From positions 21,133,499 to 21,197,498 of the forward strand of contig CM019825.1 of the NCBI GenBank assembly GCA_009763385.1: DNA of 64,000 nucleotides, read 5' to 3'. This document shows positions 11,880 through 20,163 of this stretch, piece by piece. The notes beneath the pieces were generated by a model. The model did not search any database and had not been told where the DNA came from. It saw nothing but the letters and a program-made list of their open reading frames with translations. Each line of letters starts with the position of its first letter. The stretch's first letter is position 1. Source of the stretch: Coix lacryma-jobi var. lacryma-jobi. Lineage: Eukaryota; Streptophyta; Magnoliopsida; Poales; Poaceae. A program made the position numbers and the translations under genes.

Positions 11880-12266
11880 ACGGCGCGGAGGAGAGGACCG
11901 GCGGCGGCGATTGTCCACTCGCGGTCCAGACACAAAATAGGAAAGGAAGAGGCGCCGGAAAAAAGAAAATAGGAAAGGAAGAGGCGTCGGAAAAAAAGGA
12001 TGCACACGATCTGATTTTCCTTCGCCCGCGGGAAAAAAAGAAAAGGAGGGGAGGCTTTCGCGCGCGCGGGAGAACCAGAGAGTCCCGAAAATTTGTCGAT
12101 GCCAAGCGCTCGGCCTGCGCGCAAATTTGCGCCGGTTGGGGCCGATTTTGCCAAGCTTTGCAATTTGCCAACTCCTTTTGCCAAGTTGTTGGAGGAGATT
12201 TTTTATAGTTTTGCCAAAATTCTAGATTTGCCAAGTGGTTTTGCCAACTTGTTGGAGATGCTCTCA

Positions 12267-13100
12267 ACACCTTAAAAACTCGACGAAGGGGAAAAAGACT
12301 GTCCTTGTAGCATTCCAAACAAAGGTGTTTGCATCTAGCAGTAAAGTTCAGTGGATGACACATTAAATATTGCAATATTAATTTAGTCTACTAAAAATAG
12401 ATTAGTTATAAATTATAAAATTAATTACCTGTCAGTAATTAATAAAACGAATTTATTTAACCAAAGTAATTTATTATTAACAAAAAATCACTGTAGCACT
12501 ATTTTTTCAAATCATGGACTAATTAATAAATTTATCTCGCGAATTAGACTTCTAACTGGTAAATTAATTTTATAATTAGTCTATTTTAATTGACTAAATT
12601 AGGATTGCAACATCCTATGTGACAGAGAATAAACTTTAACCTTGGAAATCAAATAGGACCTAAGAAGAAGACCTTCTCACCAGGAGAGTCGAATCCTCCA
12701 GAATACTTATTTTTTTAGCAAAATAATACTGTTTGGCAGGTCATCTTACGGCTAATTTTAACTGTTTTCAATAGTGTTTTGTGAGAGAAAATAAAACAAA
12801 GTATGGTTGATTCTTCTACTTGAACTTTTTTTATATTTACAACAACAACAACAAATGTCCGTCGATTTTGAGGCCCAAGAGGAGCTCAACTTTTTGTCCT
12901 AGTGGAGAAAATTTTTGAAGTTTGCAAATCACTGCACCTCATATACTGCAAATAATAATGTTTCACCTCTAGCGTGTCGGTACAAAAAAATAATAATGCA
13001 GGAATATAGTGAAACAAAAGGCCGGCCCATTTATTGCTTATTGGCGCACTCCAGAAACAACGAGCTGAATTCCTCGTCTGCAACTATCGTGGCGTGGGAC
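12267..13100. other. AT-rich intergenic, MITE-like inverted AT blocks
   Basis: No gene is visible. The 12360-12600 section has loosely inverted AT-rich arms (TTAGTCTACTAAAAATAGATTA against TAGTCTATTTTAATTGACTAA) that suggest an old MITE. The remainder to the phosphatase stop codon is likely its 3' flank. Confidence 0.4.
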
Positions 13101-13101
13101 T

Positions 13102-16100
13102 TCAGGAAGCTAGTGTGGTCCGGGGGCAGTTGTCGATAGAGCAAGCGAGGATGTCCCGGTAATCGCGTGAGACGGTGAAATGGTCATACACGTTGCCGTC
13201 CCGGCTCTTCTTGTACTCGAACAGCAGCGAGGAGTGGTTGAGGGCCGTGAGCTTGACGAACCCGTGGTCGAAGTCGGTGAAGTGGCTCCACTGGATCTTC
13301 GAGGTGGTGAATTCAGAGTCGAAAATGCTGGCTCCTGCGCCGCCGACGACGACGTGCGTCGTCGCCTGGAACGGGCCGCTGTAGTGGTCGGATCCATTGA
13401 CGACGCACTGAGACTGCGAAAATTCCAAGATCACAGCCAGGTGTGTCGTCAGAGGACATGTACTGTAAGTTCCAGACTGACAGGTAATGGCTGATCTCGT
13501 TGTAGATGGAAACGGACGGAACGCGCGCGCGCTCACACACACACACACACACCTGGTAGACCGGGCATGTCCTTTCGTAGCTGTGGACGTGGCCATAGAA
13601 GGCGAGGTCGACCTTGTACTTCTGCCAGAGCTCCTGCAGCGCTTCCCGCCCCATGGGCTCCTCGAACGTGCCCTCCGATTCGTAGTAGGTGCAGGACGAG
13701 TAGCCGAGAACGCGGTGCGCGAGGAAGATGAGCCACGGCTGCTTCTGCCTGTCCACCGACGACAGGCATTGCTCGATGAACTTGTACTGCTCCGTGCCTG
13801 GCCTCCAGTCCTCTTCCGTGTTCGCGATGCAGAACCTGAACATGCCGTAGTCTGTCGCGTACCTGATGAAGTGGTTATTGTTCAGTCAGTGAGTAGAAGA
13901 CTATGGCATGACATCTGAAGAAACTGCTATGGCCGCCTTACCGACTGAGCCACTGTGGTTAATGGTTATTACCAGAATTTCGCACGGTTCTCAGCTGGAG
14001 TGTAGAACACAGTTTGGGCAGGAACACCGCACTCTCCGCCGGAGTCACGGTTTCCGTAGAACGAACCAGTGCCAGGCCAATCCCTCTCGTGATTACCACT
14101 GCGAGGAAAAAAAAAAGATCTCGTTCTTGTAAACCTTGGTGTGCAGAGAATATATACATGGGACGGGAGGAACATAACAAGGAAGCACTGAAATGAGACA
14201 CCCAACTGACCTGCCAATCATGTATGGCACCGTTGAAGCGATTGGTTCGATCTGTGCAGTGAACTGATCCCACTGAGACAAGTAGCCATTCGCGTAGCAG
14301 ATGTCCCCAATGTGGACCACCATGTCGATGTTCTCAAGGTCCCTGATGATCTGGTAAGTAGTGTTCAGCGAACCCGGCTGGAAGTCGTTGAACTCGTTCG
14401 AACCATCAGCCTCTGCCTGGTGGAAAGAGTTTATCAGAAGTTTCAGTACAATATCAAATGATTGACTGAAACTAGGATAGACATGGAAGAAAACAGGTAC
14501 CTTTCCCATGTCTCCGAATATGACAACTCGTTGCAAAGAATCTTGTCCGGGGTAAGGCGATGCTTTGAAGCTGTATGCCTTGCTCCAGATTCGGGTCCCG
14601 TTCATCAGCCTATGGCCAAGCCTGTAAGTATACCTGAAATTTTGCAGATCGACATGTTGCTTATGAGCTGCTGAAATCAGTCACAGTTCAAGCACATGTT
14701 AAAATATGGATACTTTTGAATAGATATGCAAGACAGAGCCCATACGGTGCGTCTGGCCACAGTTCCTTCAGGAAGCTAGTATGAATGTAACCAGGATGGC
14801 GCCAACCAACAGTTCGCGCCGGTGAGCCTAATTTTGCAGATAAAAAAAATCAACATGTAAACAGTAAAGTTTCAGAAGTTATATATTTGTTCATCCCTAG
14901 GCCTAGAGGGATTAGCAGAATGAATGTAGCTTACCACACATGCTATTTCTGTCAAATGTTAATGTTCCAGCTGGAGCAAGAAGCCGGCGACTTCCTTTCT
15001 CACCCCATTCGACAAAAGGAACTGCTTCTGTAATATCGTAGCCACTTGTCCAGGTGACTGTCATCTGTAAAAAAAAACAATAATAATACAGTCGCATTCT
15101 TAGATTGGTGACTGCAGGCCGTCTACAGTTAAGTTATTTCCACAATGTATCTTCTCCTTGTTGAATGCGACATCTTTTCAGAGCAGAATACTAGAATGAC
15201 TTGTAAAAACCATACACGTTGCACAATGCTTTGTCGAAACTATACGGATGAAACGATTATCACAGTTGTCGAATGACAAGAAGGCTTACTTCATCCCAAG
15301 ACTTCCCTTGTGCCAAGCGCGGGTACACTGGTGCCTTTGGGTTCGCAAATGCTACCTTGTTGGAGACAGCAACCAGCTTGGGCTGTTACGGGGAGTGTTT
15401 TGTTTTTGTTCATCAGATGGAGAACATGAACGAATGCATCTTCAGAAATTCAGAATTACAGTGGAGAGTAGAGAAGCCGAAAAGATACTGTCTTTTTTTT
15501 CAGAAGTACCTTCGAGAGACCGCCTGAGAAAAGCGCGAATGAGAAATCTTCCCTCTGGTTGATCAACTGAAGCTTCAGATAGCCCTTTCCAGTCTTGTTA
15601 TAGCCATCATTTTTGAAGTTTGCAAACTGGTACTGCAATGAAGATACGGGGAGAAAAAAAAAACAGTCAGGGTTGAAAATTGTATGTACGCATTCAGAAA
15701 AATCTGAAACACCACATGCTATCGTGCACAAGAAAGTCAAGTTAAACGGAACAGCGCCCATATGCTGACCTTGATAGGCGCAGTGCACAGCACTGGGGGG
15801 CCCGTGTTCTCAGACTCACAGATCGCATCACTGACAGTGCCCAAACAAGAACATCAAATCATATCATATGGTTTTGCAAATTTAGCATCGTGACTTGTGA
15901 GAAAATACCAAGTCGGCAAGTCCCCGTTTGATTGGGTCTGTGCCAATCATCAGTTCGGCTATGGCCGGTACCTGAAATTCGCAGGAGAAAAGACGCCGAT
16001 CCAATCGTCGTCGGACGGGTTCGGGTGGAAGAAGTCTACATCCACCCATTCACTGGTCTCGCCCTGCAGAGCCACAGCAATCCCGTCCAGTGAACCACGA

Positions 16101-16354
16101 ATCCACATCCGAATAAGCGTGGTGGTGAGAAGTGGGAACTGAACTGTTCGAGGTGAGCTTGAGCTTACCTTGTGCCCGAGAACCAAAGGGGACGCCTTGA
16201 CGTGCGCCGCGTCGTTGACGGCGAGGACCGCCCTCTCGACGGCGATCCTGGACAGCGGCTGCTCCCCGGCGCCGCCTCTGCCAGCACCAGCAGGGTGCGC
16301 CGCCACGGCGCTGACGGCCAGCCATGTGAGCGGCAGCAGCAGCAGCCCCCTCAT
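13102..16354 (-). CDS. Purple acid phosphatase, long (nucleotide pyrophosphatase/phosphodiesterase-like) plant type
   Basis: Twelve exons join in frame: 16354-16169, 16063-15972, 15830-15770, 15632-15510, 15382-15290, 15064-14935, 14827-14746, 14633-14501, 14416-14211, 14098-13973, 13862-13553 and 13413-13102. They encode about 617 residues, the usual length. The start at 16354 is preferred to one 10 codons upstream because MRGLLLLPLTWLAVSAVAA is then a clean signal peptide, so the enzyme is likely secreted or vacuolar. The N-terminal Fn3-like domain is followed by the metallophosphatase domain with all five metal motifs: GDMG (about 296), GDICY (about 337), GNHE (about 370), AHRV (His about 460) and GHVH (about 501). 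It should hydrolyse phosphomonoesters, pyrophosphate bonds or phosphodiesters; the substrate is unknown. Related genes are sometimes called inactive, but no ligand is missing here. The intron 11 donor lies inside a GT microsatellite. Confidence 0.93.
13534..13552 (-). repeat. (GT)n microsatellite forming the 5' splice site of phosphatase intron 11
   Basis: On the minus strand, exon 11 ends CTACCAG and the intron starts with an uninterrupted run of GT dinucleotides followed by GC dinucleotides. The donor GT is therefore the first unit of a length-variable repeat. Confidence 0.85.
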
Positions 16355-16439
16355 GGTGTCCTGCACCTGCTGGTTTGGCAGCAACTAGGCGACGACGACC
16401 ACCAGTCCATGTACTGGATTGGCGGAAGGGGTGACCCGT

Positions 16440-16449
16440 GGCATATATA
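16440..16449 (-). promoter_or_regulatory. Candidate TATA box of the purple acid phosphatase gene
   Basis: On the minus strand GGTATATATGCC lies about 90 bases upstream of the chosen start codon, within the normal range for a plant TATA box with a short leader. No transcript start was checked. Confidence 0.45.
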
Positions 16450-16459
16450 CCCCCAGTCA

Positions 16460-17440
16460 GTCGTCGTGTTGGTCGGGGCGCGCCCATCAAGCACGCGCGT
16501 CGCCATTGACTCCGCCGGTCAGTGTCGTATGGAAACAGACGAAGCTGCCATGCGTACACACGAGGTTCGCAAGATCTGGGCCTGATAGACTGATGATGGC
16601 ACTATTATATATCATATCATCATGTGGGAGCATCTGATGCCCCAAGATTCCAAACTGCTTATACTCCTATTGGACGACATCATAGAAGCATCCCATCCCA
16701 TACCTTTGTTCTGTGTGAAGGTGCGATGAACTGACCCCCCCTAAAATTCGCCAAAGGCCCTAGTATTTGGCAGTATTGTATTATTTGTCCCTTGTAAATA
16801 CATTCCACATTTCGCCTAATTCATTGTGCACAAGGATACAGAGGTATCTTTTCTCACCGGGAAACTTGTTTGTTTGGATAAGTGGTAAGAAACTGAAAAA
16901 TAATGCGCTGAATAGAAGAAACACAGATAACGCTCTGCACACAAGTAGCCATCATTTCGGTTACCATTCCAGTTGGTCTGAATTTGAAAAGAAAAAAAAA
17001 AAACTTGGATGCTCTGAATTCTCGTCTCCCATATCATGTTCATTGTCCGAGAAGGAAAATGACTTGACCACGGCCATTGGAGTGAGTTGGTGAGAACTGA
17101 GAACGACCCTGTTATCACTGAAATTTCATTCAGCCTCGAATGAGAGAAAAAAGGTAGACCAAATTCAGTTTCGAAAGCAACAGATTGAACAGGCTAGTTT
17201 CATATCAGAGCATAAATCAAGGCTCAGAAAATTCAGACACATAAGCATCATTTCGGGCTTGAAGGAAGAGCTCACCGTCCATTTCACTGAGGCGAAGCCA
17301 TCTTAAAGGAGCATGCTGTTGCTATCGTATCGATGAATGAAAAGAGAACTCAAAATTCCAACAAAAAACCAAAGCCATGGGACCAAGTACAAACTTGCGA
17401 TCTCCTTGGAGCAGCAAGAGCACTGCAGCAGGTGCTGAGT
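16460..17440. other. Upstream region of the phosphatase gene, no gene seen
   Basis: The sequence is moderately AT-rich with scattered short frames. There is no splice-consistent coding series or recognisable element before 17440. Confidence 0.4.
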
Positions 17441-17770
17441 CAGGCCTTGTTTAGGGTCAGTTTGATAGAGTTACATCTGATTCTGATTTTTTATAGAAGC
17501 TGATTCTCTGAAAAAAAATAATTCTGTGACTGAAAATGATTCTCTTTAATTCTTTAGCATAAACTTTTAAAATCAGCATAGCTAGTCACTTCACAGAATC
17601 AAGGAAAGCTACTTTTTCAGCTCTCAGCCTCTTAGATTATTTCAGAGAATTACTTCACGGAATCAGCAGAGAATTACTTCTCTCTGAAAAACTGTTTGGC
17701 AAAGCTCCTGCTGGATTCCGTAGAGAATCAGCTCTGGGAGCTCTGCCAAACGGGGCCTCAGATTTCTTCC
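17440..17770. repeat. MITE-like block with GGCC-type ends
   Basis: The block starts near GGCCTTGTTTAGGG and ends at GCCAAACGGGGCC, with repeated AGAATTACTTC and GATTCTCT blocks in both orientations inside. It resembles a hAT-type MITE, but a target duplication was not clear. Confidence 0.4.
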
Positions 17771-18953
17771 AACTTTTAACTTTTTTCACTCTCTTTCTAC
17801 CACATCAATGTTTGGACGCATGCATGGAGCAGTAAATATTGGTAAAATAAATAAGAGTAAAGTTCATCACCGGTTTGTAAACTTATGTCGTTGTGACATC
17901 CTGGTCCCTAAACTCGCAAATCGACCGTCTAGGTTCTCAAACTTGTTCAGTTGTGTCATCCCGGTCCCTAAACTTGTTCGGTTGTGTCATCCCGGTCCAT
18001 AAACTTACAAATCGCTCGTTTAGGTCCTCAAACTTAGTCAGTTGTGTCATCCTGGTCCCTAAACTTTGTTTTGAGTCTCATATAAATCTAAACACGATAA
18101 TTTAAAACTTTATATCAACAAATAATTCATAACTTTTTCATATAAACTCGAATGAAGACAAATCTTATATCAAAATTATAGCTCTCGTTGTGATCTACAA
18201 CTTTGTAGTTGAAAAGTTTTTGATTTAAAACTGTTTAGGGTCCCAAAATACTGTTGTATATTTATAAATTTTAAAATTTAAAATAAAATTATTTTTTTGA
18301 TATTAAATGACTTTAAATAAAAAAATTATCTATAACCTTGTAGATTGCATTGAGAACTATAACTTTTATATAGATCATGTCAATATTCAAGATTGTTTGA
18401 TAATTTTAAATTTTAAATTTCAAAATCTATAAATATACAATAATACTTTGGGACCCTAAACAGTTTTAAATCAAAAACTTTTCAACTATAAAGTTGTAGA
18501 TCACATCGAGGGCTACAATTTTGATATAAATGTTGTCATCATTCGAGTTTATATGAAAAAGTTATGAATTATTTGTTGATATAAAGTTTTTAAATTGTCA
18601 TGTTTAGATCTAGATGAGACTCAAAACAAAGTTTAGAGATAAGAATGACACAACTGAATAAGTTTGAGGACCTAAACGAGTGATTTGCAAGTTTAGGGAC
18701 CGAGATGACACAACCGAACAAGTTTGAGGACCTAAACGGTCGATTTACGAGTTTAGGGACCGGAATGGCACAATGTACAAGTTTAAGGACCGGTGATGGA
18801 CTTTACTCAATAAATAATTAATTGTACAAGTCAGTTGTAAATCACGAGACGAATTTTTAAAGCCTAGTTAGCACATAATTGAATAATATATGTCAAATAC
18901 AAACGGTAGCAAAGTTGAAAAATTTCAAACATGTAAACATGGCCTCAATTGGC
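17752..18953. repeat. hAT-like MITE interrupted by a fold-back element
   Basis: The left part (17752-17845) and right part (18818-18953) together look like one copy of the AT-rich MITE family also seen at about 40600-41040, 41690-41975, 54125-54360 and 56103-56346. Shared blocks are ACATCAATGTTTGGACGCATG, TTAATTGTACAAGT and the ATGGCCTCA end. The copy was split by insertion of the element at 17855-18808. Confidence 0.6.
17855..18808. mobile_element. Fold-back MULE-type MITE with 9-bp target duplication
   Basis: The left end GAGTAAAGTTCATCACCGG is mirrored by CCGGTGATGGACTTTACTC. Inversion continues for several hundred bases, nearly to the centre, so most of the 954-bp element can form one long hairpin. 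It is flanked by AATAAATAA on both sides (17846-17854 and 18809-18817). A 9-bp duplication points to Mutator-type transposition. Inside each arm a unit of the type CGGTCCCTAAACTTG is tandemly repeated about four times. It has no coding capacity. Confidence 0.85.
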
Positions 18954-18995
18954 TTGCTATCGGCCATGCAATCGTCGTTGCCCCCGCACGCTGTG

Positions 18996-19313
18996 AATTT
19001 TTTTTTATTAATAACCCAATTAAATAAAAAATTTCATAATTAACACTGTTTAATTTTTTTTTTCAAAACTAACCCTTTTGCCGCGCCGTGCCGCATGGCG
19101 CGGCAAAAGCGTTAGCCGCGCCATGCATGGCGGCGCGGCAAAAGTGCCACCGTGGCACCGGCCGGCCACGCAGGCCCGCGTGGGCCCCGCCTGTCAGTTT
19201 GCCGCGCCAGGCGGGCTGGCGCGGCTAGTGCGTTTGCCGCGCCAGGCGGCCTGGCGCGGCCAACGGCTTTGCCGCGCCAGGCGGGGTGGCGCGGCAAAGC
19301 CGATCTAGATCTG
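18996..19313 (+). repeat. Left terminal inverted repeat of the MULE, with five GC palindromes
   Basis: An AT-rich outer 70 bases is followed by five palindromic modules between about 19076 and 19303. Each is built as GCCGCGCC, a short spacer, then GGCGCGGC, most flanked by TTT on the left and AAA on the right. In MULEs the terminal repeats hold transposase binding sites and promoters; whether these palindromes do so is inference. Confidence 0.85.
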
Positions 19314-19682
19314 GCGCCCGCGGCTTCTTCCTCCTTTCTCCTCCTTCTCGGCCGCCCGCGCCTCCGTCCCGCCGCCGCCGCCGTCGAGCCCCGCCGCCGC
19401 CGCCGTCACCGGCCGCTCCCGGGCGCCCCCGTCCCCGTCCCCGTCCCGGCCGGCCGCCCCCGCGCCGCCGCCCCCGTGCCTCGTCCCTGTCCCCGTGCCT
19501 CGTCCCCGCCCCCGGGCGCCCCCGAGCCTCGTCCCCGTCCCCGTCCCGGCCGGCCGCCCCCGTGCGCACCGGCGCCCCCGGCCGCCACCGGCCGCCCCCG
19601 GGCGCCCCCGGCGACACCGGCCGCCCCCGGCCGCCACCGGCGCCCCCCTCCACCACCGTCTCCACCATCGTCCACGACCGGA
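19314..19682 (+). other. GC-rich leader between left TIR and transposase, probable 5' UTR exon
   Basis: The block is extremely rich in CCCC, GCCGCC and CCGGCC runs and stays open in several frames on both strands, giving low-complexity Pro/Arg/Gly/Ala frames. A candidate donor (GAAG then GTATTT) lies at 19682/19683 and a matching acceptor (TTGTAG) directly precedes the transposase ATG. I read it as a leader exon, not as a protein gene. Confidence 0.5.
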
Positions 19683-19934
19683 AGGTATTTTTTTTTCTTT
19701 TTGTTATTTTTTTTTGTAGTTTGCGTTAATTAGTTAGTTAAATAGGTTAGTAATTTAGTTATTTATTTATTTATTTGCTTAGTTAGTTATCTAGTTAGTT
19801 AGTTAGGTTAGTTAGGTTAGATTAGTTAGTTAGGTTAGGTTAGTTTAGGTGGTTAGTTAGTTAGTTATATAGTTAGTTAGTGTGTTAGTTAGTTAGTTAG
19901 CTAGCTAGTTAGTTAGGTTTATGTTAGGTTAGTT

Positions 19935-19966
<32 letters not shown>

Positions 19967-20163
19967 GTAGGTTAGTTAGGTTAGGTTTAGTTAGTTAGTT
20001 ACTTAGTTAGGTTAGTTACTTAGTCTAGGGTTTAGGGTTTAGGGTTTACGTTAATATGTTAGTTAGGTTAGTGAAGACAACATAATATTTATGTCATTCT
20101 GTATTTTAGAGAAGACCATCACTTGACCATCACTTGACCTTAGTTGCACTATTGACTTTGTAG
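19683..20163 (+). other. Putative 5' leader intron with TTAG-rich minisatellite and telomere-like units
   Basis: It begins GTATTTTTTT and ends with TTGTAG immediately before the transposase ATG. The middle (about 19727-20020) is made of degenerate tandem TTAG/TTAGG units, and 20026-20048 holds three perfect TTTAGGG plant-telomere units. Confidence 0.6.
20026..20048 (+). repeat. Interstitial telomere-like repeat (three TTTAGGG units)
   Basis: Three consecutive TTTAGGG units plus a partial one lie in the leader of the MULE transposase. Such telo-box motifs also occur in plant promoters and leaders, where Myb-type proteins can bind. Here they may simply have grown out of the adjoining TTAGG minisatellite. 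Confidence 0.85.

Larger units (their letters stand above)
5651..12263 (+). mobile_element. PIF/Harbinger transposon, split by a nested solo LTR
   Basis: The left end GAGCATCTCCAA (5651-5662) is mirrored by TTGGAGATGCTC (12252-12263). Further inward the ends stay imperfectly inverted (AAATCTAGA, TTGGCAAA blocks). The 3-bp flanks are TCA on both sides (5648-5650 and 12264-12266). Harbinger elements make 3-bp duplications. Two divergent genes fit the family: a DDE transposase (+) and a Myb/SANT-like ORF (-). Removing the solo LTR and one copy of its duplication gives an original length of about 4.5 kb. The left end is about 170 bp upstream of the SKA1 start codon, so the element sits in that promoter. 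Confidence 0.88.

Noticed and set aside
13487..13918. Plus-strand 143-codon frame
   Set aside because: It is the antisense shadow of phosphatase exon 11.
19078..19733. Long Pro/Arg/Gly/Ala-rich open frames on both strands
   Set aside because: They arise from GC-rich low-complexity and palindromic DNA in the MULE terminal repeat and leader. The same frame appears in both inverted repeats and no domain is visible.
20026..20048. Telomere or chromosome end
   Set aside because: Only three units embedded in a transposon leader, so it is interstitial.
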